Shown here piece after piece: positions 11,845 through 23,196 of a stretch of 64,000 nucleotides of DNA. Position numbers and translations under genes: made by a program. Every line of letters starts with the position of its first letter. Position 1 is the stretch's first letter. Below the pieces are notes generated by a model that was not told where the DNA came from, searched no databases, and saw only the letters and a list, made by a program, of their open reading frames with translations. Source of the stretch: Hygrocybe punicea (taxonomy: Eukaryota > Basidiomycota > Agaricomycetes > Agaricales > Hygrophoraceae); contig OY744469.1 of NCBI GenBank assembly GCA_963556145.1, forward strand, positions 6,544,767-6,608,766, given 5' to 3'.

Positions 11845-13217
11845 TAGGGATGACCACGGGTTCAGGGTCAACCGTGGGTTTCCCAATAAGGGTGCCTCAG
11901 GTACGGGTAGGGTTATGCGATTACCAACCCTCTCCCAAACCGTCACCCGTCATCACGGTGCCACGGGTTGCTCGGGTTTTGTCACAGTTATGTCTACAAG
12001 TCAGAAGGTATGTGAACAGCAGGTATCTTGCTATTGTTCATGCACAGTGACGTAGGCTGACTGAAACTTTGACAGATCTGCCTGGCCCCTCTATTGTCTA
12101 TGCATTAGGATCCACTGCTCCAGACTGCCGCTTGGAGGTATAAAAGGTGGTCCCTCTCGTGTTTGTACGTCTATTCCCATTCTTTTGATGCCCACCAAAG
12201 CTAAATTGACGAAGCACAAGACTGCCCCGGTAACCTCTTCACACAACAAGGGGACATCTAGTAAGAGATCTGCCACTCTCGCTACGTCGACCACTCACTC
12301 CATCGCTTCGTCTGCTGCACCCTCTGCTGCACCCTCGGTTGCGCCCTCGGTTGCGCCCTCGGTTGCGCCCTCGGTTGCCACATCCAGGGTGAGTTCTATT
12401 GCCAGCGACACTGATGTGGATCCAGAGCAGTCCAAGGCCGGTACCGAGTCCGACTCAGATGTAGGCGATCCCCAGAAGGTACCGATCTATTGTAATCGTG
12501 GTGTAATTTACTAACGGTATTGATTCTCAGGGAAGTGACAGTGACACTGACTTCGCAAACGTCTCCGTCAGCAGCAAGGTTGTGCTGTCTTGGACCCACG
12601 AGCTGGACGAGTACTTGCACACACCCGTTGAGAATGTCAAAGACCCGTTGAAATGGTGGGCAGATCACACGCATATCTATCCGGTCTTATCAAGGATGGC
12701 CTTGGACTATCTCAGTATGCCCGGTATGTACATTTTTTGGCTGATACAGCAAGTACTAATATTGTAATATGTAAGCTACGTCGACAGCAGTGGAACGTGT
12801 CTTCTCGCAAGGCCGTCACCTGCTCTCTTTCAGCCGCAACCGCATGGTGCCATCAACGATTCGCGCCTGTCTTGGCCTTGGTTCGTGGTCTCGTCATGAC
12901 CTCATTTCAATGGATGATGTCTTGAGAGCAGTGTCGGCAGAGAGGAAGAAAAGGAAGTTGAAGAATATGCCGTCCGTTGAAGTGTGATAACCGTCTCAAA
13001 TTGTGTATGATAGCCGTCTCGAATCGGAGGTGCCTGTGACCTCCTTGTATGTACTAATATGGCACAATGACCCGCGGTTTCTATTGCTACCGCGGTTTTC
13101 TGATTAACCGTGTATATTAAGGGTCGTGTATATGTAAACCCTTAAGGGGTACGGTTTTAGCGGGTGCGGGTAAGGTTTTAGTAAGCGAGACCCGTCAAGA
13201 ACCCGTGGTCATCCCTA
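11845..13217 (+). mobile_element. internally deleted hAT element with intact ends
   Basis: Perfect 19-base inverted ends TAGGGATGACCACGGGTTC bound a 1373-base element. The 8-base flanks TTGATTAC (11837-11844) and TTGATCAC (13218-13225) match at seven positions, as expected of a hAT target duplication. It interrupts the minus-strand helicase of Helitron 2. Subterminal ACGGGTT/GGGTAA words are frequent. It encodes a spliced frame retaining only the outer parts of a hAT transposase. Confidence 0.92.
12188..12987 (+). CDS. truncated hAT transposase, N-terminal tail plus dimerisation domain
   Basis: Three exons, 12188-12478, 12531-12723 and 12776-12987, join in frame to 231 residues. The two 52-base introns have GT-AG borders and TTTACTAAC or TACTAAT branch sites. 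The N-terminal part is basic (KAKLTKHK, SSKRSA) and then Ser/Ala/Pro-rich with a short APSV repeat. The C-terminal part is a hAT dimerisation region, with KDPLKWWADHTHIYPVLSRM followed by VERVFSQGRHLL. A complete hAT transposase of this family should carry a BED-type zinc finger and an RNase H-like core in between; both are absent. A TATA-like GTATAAAAGG lies upstream at about 12137. I infer a product that could dimerise but not cut DNA. Whether it is expressed is unknown. Confidence 0.8.
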
Positions 13218-13450
13218 TTGATCACATGGACTTCAACGAAATGTCGATGGATGTCGTGAATGATGACTCTAGCATTTTTAACCAAACCCATCTCAACCTT
13301 CATGTTGCGCATTAAAGAACACATTGTAATCTCTACATACGATGTACCGTAAAGGAGAATAAACTAGGATTAAAAAAAAAAAGAACAGATTGCGCCGTGT
13401 TTGAGGTGCAATGGAATTCCGTTGTGGTTGTTGGGAAAGGTAATTGGGAT
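13218..13450 (-). other. Helitron 2 helicase fragment between hAT element and next exon
   Basis: On the minus strand this carries a short coding piece with KNARVIIHDIH, typical of Helitron helicase C-terminal halves. A T-rich probable intron around 13325-13400 (A-run on the plus strand) follows. It links the 13.45-14.0 kb helicase segment to the piece beyond the hAT insertion. Confidence 0.6.
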
Positions 13451-16400
13451 CAATATTGAATGAGATTTATCCATCTTCCTTTATGCAGTCTGCACTGAGA
13501 AAACAGTCTGGAACGATAATGAGCATGGGGGCAGGGGAAGCAGGGTTTTTGGTTCTTACAATTGTTTTCTTGTATCAGAGATAACATTTGTGCATTGAAA
13601 CTGTCCACAAAACAGTTTTGTTGACTGAGAAAAGCACGTTGAAGGCATGCAAAGGGGTTTTGGAGGATGTTTGATGGGAACAGGAAATTGATGGCATCAG
13701 TTTCGGTAGATACGTGTTGAAGAAGGTTTAAGGAGGTGGTATCGTGTATGTAGTCCTCACCGATATGGTCAACGAAGGCAGTGAATTGGGCATCGACCAC
13801 GCTTTGGATGGGCATGTGGAGGGGAAAAGTTTGAAATTCACACCAGATTGGGGCGCTTTTCACAGAACCGAGTGCCGCCACAGTTTTGCCTTGACCTTTT
13901 ACTATGGGAGCTACCTGACGAAAGTCACCGACACCAATGAAGGAGATACCACCAAATGCACAACAGTTTTGCATTAATTTTTGACAGATTTCATCCACAC
14001 ATAAGAGAGCGGAAACATGAGCACCAGGAAGTTCATCCCAGATGATGACAGTGGCGGCTGCGATAAGTTTAGCACGATTAGAGTTAACAATGATATCGGA
14101 GTGAATTTCAGCATCGTTCTGAAGAGAGAAGTGTTGATGTTAGCATTCAATTTTTATTTGCATTTGTGAGTACCGACTTCCGTCACAGGGATTCAGAAAA
14201 GTTTGTGTGCGGTTCGACCTTGTTCATATAATGAAGCAGAAAGTGCACTCGTACCAACAATCAACGCGATTAGTCCAAGAGACCTGAGTTTGGTTGCTAA
14301 ACAATCTACAACATATGTTTTCCCACGTCCAGGTTTCCCTTCAATGAACATAAGAGGTGTGCACATTTCAGGGTGACATTGGTGGTGAAGAATGATTGCG
14401 AGGATGGTGTTGTATTGTTCATCATTGAAGTTGTTTTCCATGATTTGTGTGTTGCAGAGGAGGCAAGGCAGTTGTTTGGTAAAGAAATCAATCTCAGAGA
14501 CAACTTCCAGAGAACAATGATGAGGTTCAGGTAGGCCATAATCGCATAGGGTTTTACTGGAGTCTTGTAAGTATTGGGCAATCCATTCCAGCATGCAGTC
14601 TTTTCCTTGTTCATCAGACTTCGTATTTTGTATGTAGTCAGCAGTGAGGTGATCTTGAAATGACTCCCACAGTGGTAATGCAGGGTAGCCTTCTAAAATG
14701 ATGGAGGTGAACAGGAAATGCAGTTGGGAAGGAGTTCTATAGCAAGCAACAGCTTCGGTGAGGGCATAGAAGCCTTCATTTTTGTCAGCAAAGAGGCCAA
14801 GATGATATGCATCTTCTTGGTAACTGTTGTATTGAACACCATCAATGTTGCGCATGTCTTCGAATTTTCGGCCAGGTTTATGTGAAAGGAGTGTGAGTAA
14901 GTAGAAAAGTTCACCTGTGGAAGGGGAGATGGACTTGATGTGAGTGACTTTCACACCAATTTATCATTTGCAGACTAATTTTCATGATACATTGGGAATC
15001 TCTTTCTCGACAAATTCATTTCTCCAAGGTCGTGATTCGGGTGAAGTTTGTATAAGACATATGTTTGAAAGTAGTCTTCATATTTCAGCTCATCAAAGCA
15101 TGTGTCAGGAGGTCTATTGAAGTAGCAAATAAGCATGGAAGTGCCATCATCGCCATCATTTTTATGCGCTTGGAATTTGGGTAAATTTCCTTGAGGCAGA
15201 TGGATGGGCAAGCAAGCAACACTGGGTTCTTTGTATGTGATGTCAAAGCCAAGGATATGCCAGGTCGCTTCAACGGAGCATAGGTAATGGCCTTGGACAT
15301 AGTCTTCAATTTCATCAACAATGTCGTCTTTATTTTTTCTCACGGTGTACCATGTATGGTCTGGGCCCTTGTGTAAGTATTTGTAAAGGTAAGTGAAGAT
15401 GATGGAAGTAAAAACAATGTCCACGTAAATGTGGCAGTCAAGTTCATCAATGAGTTGTGGGATGAGTACAATCCATAAGTCATTTTGGGTGTGGCGTCGG
15501 TAGTGAACTCTGCCATTGTCATCAATCCAGGTGGTGGGTGTAATGGGATGGGGGAAGCCATAGATGCAGTGATTTCCTTGACAACAGCGACTGGTTTCTC
15601 GGGCGAGATGATCTGAAGAGTGAGTCATGCATTTCTTTATTTTTGCATGAAGTTGGAGGTTGTCAGTGGGCAATTCAGCTTTTATGATCAGATCAATGGA
15701 TGAGAATGGGAGCTCGGGATGGGCATATTCATGCAAAGAAGGAGAGCAAGCAAGCAAGTGTAAAGGGAAGATAAATGCTGACCTTCAACATGATGTGTGC
15801 ATGTGGTAAGCCTCGCTTTTGGAATTCAATTACTTTGATGATGTAGATGCAAACGCCAAACTTCATTTTCAGCGGGTCCATAAGCCGTTGAAGTCGTATT
15901 TTGAATGCTCTGACAACGATGATGGGGGCATCATAAGCTGATTGACCAGGTCGGAGTTGAATGGTGATTTCATGCCATTCTGGATTGCAGGTCATTGTGA
16001 TGAACATCGAAGGTTTGCCATATGTGCGAGCCAAGGCAAGGCTGTCAGCCATTTGTTCAGATGCCCATTTGCGTGAGCCTAAGAAGCTGGCAGGGAGTGT
16101 AATGTCATCAGCAGCATCTTCATCATCAATTGAATTCTTCTGATTTTTGAGTTGTTTTTGCAAACTTTCTCAGATGAAAAGAAGACGTTGTTCCTCGATA
16201 TGTGAGTACATGTCACAGATATATTCAGAACATAAACATCCGAAGATAAGAAAATGATCATCACAAAGAATTCAGCTTTGATACCAAATACGTTGGGTGA
16301 AAGGGATGTTTGGAGGGGCGTTGTTGTCACCATCAGGAGATGGCAGTCCCCAGCTGGCAGTGCCATGGGGAAATAAGAGGGGATATTGTAGGGGTTTGTA

Positions 16401-16814
16401 GTGTCAACTAAGGGAAGGCATGAAAGTGGGTGCTAAGTCAGCGTTCTTCCAAATGAGGATGCTTCTTGGAGAGACAGTGTTGGAAATGTTTCCACGCATG
16501 ATAGCAGCAAAGTCTCCAGAGGAGGAGACGTCTCCCAATTCAAGTGTAGCCAACTTGTCTTCAGGAGTGTCATGGAAAAGCATAAAGTGTTGTATGTAGG
16601 GGTTATATTCTGTCAAAGCATCTCTGAATGCACATGTCCATGTGAGGGGGACTTTAAAATGGGTGCCTTGTGATTTATGTTTGTTTTCATCGTATAAGAA
16701 CCAATGCATGCTGTGATTTGTAGTTTTTACATCAAAAATGCAATGATAGGTCCTCCTGGTAATTGAGATGGAAGAAGTCCCTGTCTTGAAGTGTGTGAAC
16801 CCATTAGTAGTGCC

Positions 16815-17186
16815 TAGTGTTGCCACAGCTAAGGCTAATAGCTGGCTACTAGCCATTAGCTTAGCTGATTTTAGCTTAGCTGATGCCAGCTAAGCTAATG
16901 GCTAATCTCCAGCTAATGGCTAAGGCTAAAGTATTTCAGAAAGTTAGCTTAGCTGTAGCTGAAGCTAAGGGAAGATAAAAATAATATCATCTCAGAACAG
17001 CCTAGAAATACCTAAAAAGGATATCATACCTGACTAATAGTCATTAGCTTAGCTGACTTTAGCTTAGCCATAGCTGCAGCTAGTACTTGGCTAGTGGCTA
17101 AGGTTAAGACATTTTTCATGAATTGGCTTAGCTTTAGCTGCAGCTAATTTAACCGCGGCTAGGCTAGCTTAGCTGTGGCAACACTA
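16815..17186. mobile_element. 372-base hAT MITE (TAGTGTTGCC ends, AGCTTAGC-rich body)
   Basis: The ends TAGTGTTGCCACAGCTAAG and CTTAGCTGTGGCAACACTA are inverted copies. The 8-base flanks GTAGTGCC (16807-16814) and GTAGCACC (17187-17194) match at six of eight positions. The body is built of TAGCTTAGCTG/GCTAATGGC words on both strands, so it can fold extensively. It splits the N-terminal part of the Helitron 2 helicase just after an FTAIG motif, and the frame continues on the far side. Confidence 0.88.
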
Positions 17187-18418
17187 GTAGCACCGATTGC
17201 AGTGAATGTGAAGAGATTATTGAGACGACGTGAATACTTCCAGATTTTTTTGAATGTGTTTTATCTTGTATGATGGCCTGTAATTGAGGAGGCAAATGTG
17301 GTAAGGGAGGGATAAGCCATTTGCCTTTGTTGCAGCAGAAACTATCATTTTCACCCTTGAGTAAATGAGCACTGCAAATATGGCAGGAGCGGTTCCAAAC
17401 GGGGGGCTGCCATTGGAGACGGCTCATACAGCTTTGAAATGTTTCCCACCATGGTTGTATGAGAGGGGAGGTGGGATCAGCTGGAAATATCTGCAGAAGA
17501 ATGAAAGATTCAGAGTTGAAAGTTGGAGTTTCTGTTGAACGATTGAGTACATTACATGGTTTCTTTACAGCTTTGTTTTTGTCAAGTGTCATTTGAGCAT
17601 GTCGCTTTCTACCTCACATGCATTCAGCTTCACGGGAGAGGGGCATCAGTGTGGTGGGTGAATGTGTCAGTAAGGAAAGGCAGAGTATCACTGATGCATG
17701 CTTAGTACAGAGGATCAGAGAGATCAATGATCAAGATTTCATGGGGATGGATATAAAGGAGGGGAGAGTTGTAAATGATCAGTCATGAATTCACAACAAA
17801 TGAATGTCGTTGAGTGGCAGCGGAGGGGAACGATGCACATGCATGTTCCACATCAGGATCGAGTGAGGTTGCGGGTTTGCATCAAGTTTTTGACAGCACA
17901 TGGTGTGGTGATAGTGAGCTGATATATTCATTTCGTTGGAAGAGTGAAGGAAATGTTCAGAATTTGGACATGTACATGTGGTGGAGGAGGGAAATGCAAT
18001 GAAAGCACTATTCTTCTTTTACATGAATTCTTTTTTTTGATGGCGACAAAGATGAGGGCGCAGGTGTGTCCTCAGGCACAGGTAATGATGGGGAGTTTTC
18101 GAGTGTGGATGTTGAGGGATTTGACAAAGATGTTGCAGTTTGAGACATCCAATTAAATTTGGTGGGTTTACCTTGTGGAGACAGTGAGGTAAAAAAGTGA
18201 TGAGGAGGGGTTGGAGGGACCACGAACCTTTACCCTTGATGGGTGAATTTGGGACGGGCGCTGTATCAGATGCTGGGAAGCCGATGTCGCACACATCCAG
18301 TGCCATTCTTTTTATAACTTTGTCGCTGTAGAGGGTCGACGTCCCTCTGAGTCCGTATCATCGATATATCACGAATCCGGACCAACCCGATGCCGCCATT
18401 CGACTTGCATTCAAACCC

Positions 18419-18475
18419 GACGTAACCCGACGTGACGTGACGTGACGTGACCCGACGTGACCGACGTAACCCGAC
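18419..18475 (+). promoter_or_regulatory. array of overlapping TGACGT (CRE/ATF-like) sites in the LTR
   Basis: TGACGT starts at 18433, 18438 and 18443 in a continuous CGTGACGTGACGTGA tract, flanked by further CGACGTAAC and CGACGTGAC words. TGACGT is the core of CREB/ATF bZIP sites. The array lies upstream of the LTR TATA box and is repeated in the 3' LTR (about 23289-23345), so it probably drives the element. Confidence 0.55.
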
Positions 18476-18785
18476 ACATGCCGCTTTGTGATGGCCGCTT
18501 TTGGGCTAAATCCGTCAGCCTCAAACGCCTCGGAGTTCCAATTCCAGGAGATGGATCTCTTCGGACTCAATCCCCGACTTCGGATTTACCTTATTTATGC
18601 ATCCCCTCGTCCTTTCGGAGATATGTAGGACTTTTCCAATCTTTTTCATGGATATTCGTTTTCCCCTCCACTTTCCTGTCTTCGTTGCTTTGCAACCCCC
18701 CTTTCCACTTCCCCATTCCAGTGTTTCTTTGTAGTTTCTATCGGCCGAAGTAGACATGTCCGAAAGTAGCTACACACTCATGTAC

Positions 18786-18792
18786 TATAAAA
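18786..18792 (+). promoter_or_regulatory. TATA box of the 5' LTR
   Basis: TATAAAA lies roughly in the middle of the LTR, downstream of the TGACGT array. The same box occurs in the 3' LTR at 23656-23662. The transcript start would fall about 30 bases further on. Confidence 0.6.
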
Positions 18793-19232
18793 ACGGTCCC
18801 CGACGACCGTACAAAAAAGATACCATTAGTCCCCGTTTCCCTTTAGTCAGAATCACCTTTTGATCCCTTCAAATGCTTGTCCACGTAGATCCTTAGCTTT
18901 TTATAGTTCACTTCGTCATCTTTATCATTGTTTCCGTATATTCGTTCATCGTTTCCGACCCGACCCGACCCGACCCGACCCGACCCGCCATACCCGACAT
19001 CGTCGGCATCGTCGGGTTCTTTATTATTTGTCCGTTTTCACTCCGTTCATCGCCGGCTTCATCGTTATTAGTCCAGTTTTACGCGGCGGCTTTACTTTTA
19101 CTAACATTCCCTTCTTTTTACTTCTATTCCCGACACTGATTTATCCAGTCACTTCTACGCTGACACCCTCTGGTTAGGATCTTTATTTATTTCTTTATAT
19201 AGTTCCGAAGCCACCAAGAACCCGCATCTACA

Positions 19233-19755
19233 TCTGGAGCCCACCGCGAGGATAATTCAGTGCCAAGACACATTCATTCCGCCCTATATTTCCTTTCGTC
19301 ATTTCGAAACAAGCCCTGCCGCCGCACTCTACACATCCGACACCCGTTAGTGCCGTTACCGACCCCTTTACATCCGACATCCGATCCCTCGACAATCTGA
19401 TCTCCAACTATCGCACCATCATTAGGGTTTGATTTTATTACTATCCTCTCTTCTTTTACGACTGCAACTGTCTAGTTCCACGTACAACTTCGAATCCGCT
19501 CTTGTGCGGCCGACCCAACGGCCGCCTCCGCTTTAGGAAACTTGCACAGCCACGATCCAACACCCTCGTTTGTCGACTCGAAGTCTCGAACTCCGTCACA
19601 TCCACTATCCACACTCGTTTATAGACCCCCAACACGCTCGGAATCTCACTCCCCACCGATACCCGTCGAAGAACCGCGACCGGAAAGCCTCAACGACGCG
19701 CCCAACAGCACTGACGACTCGGAACAGACGGAGCGCCGTGCAACGGGTTTAGCCT
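19233..19755 (+). other. 5' leader of the LTR element
   Basis: Starts with a possible primer-binding site TGGAGCCC at 19235. No gene is seen; C-rich sequence with short frames leads into the long internal frame. Confidence 0.45.
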
Positions 19756-21555
19756 GTGCACACCCAGCCGTTTACTTCTACGAACTCGCACTTGTCACCG
19801 GAAACAAGCCTTAACATGCCCCCGTCGTCTGAGCCCGCGAAGTTACCAGCAAACCACGTCACCGCCCTCCACGAGTCCGTACGAGCAGCCCCGCCGCGTT
19901 CGAGCCCTCAACACCGTGCTATAGCCCCACGACACCAGTCCCGAGCCCTCACGAGCCGTCCTCGCCATTATCGAGCCCCCAACGCGTCGCCACGTCATCC
20001 CTTCTCGTGCCCCCGCCTAGTCGACATCTCCGGCCGCTCACGCCCTCGATGGACACCCCGTCACCTCGCACCGCTTCCCAGAGTCCCACATCGCCCTTCG
20101 CAAGCCCTCACGAGCCGTCCTCGCCGTCATCGACCCCTCACGCGTTGCCACGTCATCCTTCCTCGTACTCGACATCACCGGCCGCTCAAGTCCTCGTTGG
20201 ACCACCCTCCGCTTTGCACTAGTTCCCAAGTCCCCACAACGCCCCTCGCGAGCTCTCACGAGTCGTCTTCGCCGTCATCAATGCCCCACACGCGTGCCAC
20301 GTCAACCAACCTCAAGCCCCCGCGAAGTCGACATCTCCGGCCGCCCACGCCCTCGTTGGACCTCCCCGTCGCCTCGTACCGCTTCCTACAGCCCCACGAC
20401 ACCACTCGCGAGCCCTCACGAGCCATTCTCGCCGTCATCGATGCCTCACGCGTTGCCACGTCATACTTCCTCGTGCCCTCGTACTCGACATCCCCGGCCG
20501 CTCACGTCTTCGTAGGACCCACCGCCGCCTCGTACCAGTTCCCAGCAACCTACATCGCCCCTCGCAAGTCCGTACAAGCCGTCCCCGTTGTGTTCGAGCC
20601 CCCAACGACATATCATGCCACCTCGCCTCGTGCCGCCGCGTTCGCCAACCTAGCGCCAACGACCACCGCGTACAACCACCTTCCACACCCACGTTCACGC
20701 CTCCGCACCTCGACATGGCTCCCTACTGTCCCAAACACGTCCGCCCCCGTCCCTCGTGGTCCCACGCAAGCAGCCACGTCACTCCCCGTCGACCCCGACT
20801 TCCCAGCCGTCCCCGTCCTCGTCCACTCCCCTTCGACCCCCTACGCCCTCGACCAACTCCACGACGTCCTTCAAGTCCATTCGCGAGCCAGACGAAGCCC
20901 TGTTGAGTTACGCCCGCGAAACCGTGACCACCGGCCGCTCAAACCCGTTCCACGACCTGACGCACCCATGTCAAAATCCCCACGCATCTATCCGCCACGA
21001 AAGTACACGAAACGCTATCCGTATCACCCCACTCCATCTCCCAGTCCCCGTCGTCTCATCCGCCCACGTCATCCGCCTCCGTCTCCAACCTCGATCACTC
21101 GTTTGCCGCCTCCTCGACCTCTCGCCATCCTCGAACGACCTTACGAAACCACAATCCACGTCACGCAACCCCACGTTCCCTCTTATCCGCCCACATCATC
21201 CGCCTCCGTCGCCCTACGTCGCCCTATGCTATACCGCCACATCGACCACCCGTTACCGCTTCCTCGACCTCTCGCCAACCTCGAACGACCTCACGAAACC
21301 ACGATCCACGTCACGCAACCCCGTCTTATCCGCCCACGTCATCCGCCTCCGTCGCCCTACGTCGCCCTATGCCATACCGCCACACCGGACCACCCGTTCT
21401 CCGCTCCCTCGACCCCACGCAGCCCCATGTTCGCCTCCGTAGCCCCGAATTCGAGTCCCTCCGCTAGTCAAGACACCTCCGTTGTCGGATCCCCGCCCGG
21501 AACGTCCCAAAACGTGTCGACGGCACCCGAAGCACGCCTGAACGCCCTCCCATGA
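19756..21555 (+). CDS. 599-codon Pro/Ser/Arg-rich frame of the LTR element
   Basis: The frame opens at an ATG at 19756 and closes at 21553-21555. The next frame starts at 21552, giving an ATGA overlap. Composition is extremely rich in Pro, Ser, Arg, Thr and His with no zinc knuckle, protease or polymerase motif. The DNA holds about four decayed copies of a unit of roughly 160 bases carrying CACGAGCC and CCACGTCA words. Since stop codons are rare in such C-rich DNA, the length alone does not prove coding. It could be a degenerate structural protein frame or purely a compositional effect. Confidence 0.3.
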   Translation: MHTQPFTSTNSHLSPETSLNMPPSSEPAKLPANHVTALHESVRAAPPRSSPQHRAIAPRHQSRALTSRPRHYRAPNASPRHPFSCPRLVDISGRSRPRWTPRHLAPLPRVPHRPSQALTSRPRRHRPLTRCHVILPRTRHHRPLKSSLDHPPLCTSSQVPTTPLASSHESSSPSSMPHTRATSTNLKPPRSRHLRPPTPSLDLPVASYRFLQPHDTTREPSRAILAVIDASRVATSYFLVPSYSTSPAAHVFVGPTAASYQFPATYIAPRKSVQAVPVVFEPPTTYHATSPRAAAFANLAPTTTAYNHLPHPRSRLRTSTWLPTVPNTSAPVPRGPTQAATSLPVDPDFPAVPVLVHSPSTPYALDQLHDVLQVHSRARRSPVELRPRNRDHRPLKPVPRPDAPMSKSPRIYPPRKYTKRYPYHPTPSPSPRRLIRPRHPPPSPTSITRLPPPRPLAILERPYETTIHVTQPHVPSYPPTSSASVALRRPMLYRHIDHPLPLPRPLANLERPHETTIHVTQPRLIRPRHPPPSPYVALCHTATPDHPFSAPSTPRSPMFASVAPNSSPSASQDTSVVGSPPGTSQNVSTAPEARLNALP

Positions 21556-22365
21556 CCCGCCGTACCCGTCTGCGATCTAACAGAGCCCAACGTCGTCACT
21601 GTATGAACCCGCCGCAGAACCGACACCCGTGTCTAGTCACCACACCCGACCACCCGTTCTCGACCAATCCGCTACATCGGCTTCCGGTTCCGGATCCGCG
21701 ACCTGCATCACAGCACCCGACTACGAACCCGGACACGTTCCCTACGATTCCGCGGCATCCGGTTCCGGTTCCGGCTCAATTCGAGCATCTGGTTCCGGTT
21801 CCGGTTTCACATCCCGTACCCACCACCTTCGCACCCCCATACCCACCGAACCCGACCCTACGAAAACCCCTCACCGTCCATCGGCATAAGAAATATATAC
21901 ATAAATAGATTAAATAAATAAAAAGAAAGAAAAACGTCAGAGATAAAAGAAAGATAAAAAATATACTCGTTCCCGACACACCCGACACCCGCATAATACA
22001 CCCGACGTACCCGACACACCCGCTTACGAATCCGTCGCACCCAACGAACCCGCTTACGAACCCGCCGCACCCGCTTACGAACCCGACACGTCGCTTCACT
22101 TGTTCCCCACACACCCGACTCATCCGCTCACGCACCCGCATTAAACCCATTTGACATCGTTCTCCGCTTTCCATGACCCACCGTTTCCGCCACCGTTTTG
22201 ACCCAGACACAATGTTCCCTGTCTCGGCTTCGATTCCCAACCCACCCGACTTTATATTTCAGTTCCATGGGGGAGAATGCTTCCCCACGGGTCCAAGCCG
22301 GTGCTGAACCGCCTAGTATGAGGCTGATTTCACATCCGTTGATTATCGCCCCCATATTAGTATTG
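21556..22365 (+). other. 3' internal part of the LTR element
   Basis: Contains a 118-codon frame (21552-21908) rich in Pro and His, an A-rich patch near 21890-21960, and a (CCGACACACC/CCGCTTACGAAC)n tract around 21970-22100. Nothing resembles a known protein. Confidence 0.45.
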
Positions 22366-22640
22366 ACATATCGAACCTCCGCCATCGTCTATCGAACCTC
22401 CGCCGCCGTCTATCGAACCTCCGCCATCGTATATTGAACCTCCGTCGTCGTCCATCGAACCTCCGTTTTCGTCATATCGTCTATCGAACCTCCGCCATCG
22501 TATATCGAACCTCCGTTTTCGTCATATCGTCTATCGAACCTCCGCCATCGTATATCGAACCTCCGCCATCGTATATCGAACCTCCGTCGTCGTCTATCGA
22601 ACCTCCGTTTTCGTCATATCGTATTGAACAACCACCGTCG
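22366..22640 (+). repeat. ATCGAACCTCCG minisatellite in the LTR element
   Basis: About a dozen copies of a 19-21-base unit with the core ATCGAACCTCCG alternate between CCATCGTAT, GTCGTCT and TTTTCGTCAT spacers. Longer-order repetition of the spacers is visible. Confidence 0.8.
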
Positions 22641-23196
22641 TCATATCATGTCTACCCCTACGCCACCGTTTCCACCACCCGTTGACACAGCCACCAAAGC
22701 CGCCGACCCTAACTCGACCCGCCTAGATCGTCTTTGTCATCCGCTTGTGTTTTATTTCATTTCCACTCCTGCCTTACTCGTCTCCGTCACCCGCCCCCAA
22801 TCCTATGTCACGTTTAGTTTTATCCCGACTTGATTTCTATCGCGTCCCTTCCTTTCCGATCACCGGCATTTATTGCCTTTTATCTATTTTGCATTTCCGC
22901 TGCATATTTGTCCCACCCTTATAGCTTTCCGCTGTTTCCTTCATTTCCGCTTGGTTATATTGTCACTATAGTTTCTTTTCTATGTATTTCCGGACACCGG
23001 CATCACCCGCCTTTGTTCTCCGCCCTCCGACTCTCCACTAGTCACCACCCGCTCTCCCCCTTCGCATTGTCCACAACCCACCTCGTCCCGTCGAACCCGA
23101 TTCCATGACCACCACGTCGGCCTCATCTCACGCATCCGAGTCCCGAGTCCACATAGTATAGACCAGGGATGGTCTTTATTTAAAGTACCCTGGAGA
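22641..23196 (+). other. internal sequence before the 3' LTR
   Basis: No gene is seen. Just before the 3' LTR lie nested inverted repeats (AGACC/GGTCT and CCAGGG/CCCTGG, about 23160-23193), followed by GGAGA, which may serve as a short polypurine tract. Confidence 0.4.

Larger units (their letters stand above)
10767..17592 (-). pseudogene. Helitron 2 Rep/PIF1-type helicase, disrupted
   Basis: Read from right to left the pieces follow the Helitron order. First comes a zinc-finger-like CHIC...FCCNKGK segment (about 17.4 kb). Next is the Rep domain with FITMTCNPEWHE and the HUH motif GLPHAHIML (about 15.8 kb), then the tyrosine motif YLYKYLHKGPDHT (about 15.4 kb). The helicase Walker A motif GKPGRGKT (about 14.33 kb) and GVGDFRQVAPI (about 13.9 kb) follow. 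The last motif, FAHGQLYTVLSRV, is at about 10.9 kb, ahead of a stop at 10767-10769. Helitrons use such proteins for rolling-circle transposition. Damage includes a one-base loss near 17250 (A-run before the FTAIG segment), three transposon insertions and possibly other small defects. Some gaps may be introns. Confidence 0.85.
18327..19232 (+). repeat. 5' LTR of the non-autonomous element
   Basis: It starts TGTAGA and ends TCTACA. Near its start is an inverted AGAGGG...CCCTCT arrangement around TCGACGT, followed by overlapping TGACGT sites, a TATAAAA box at 18786-18792 and a small CGGTC/GACCG stem-loop just downstream. A (CCCGA)n run lies near 18957-18988. Confidence 0.93.
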
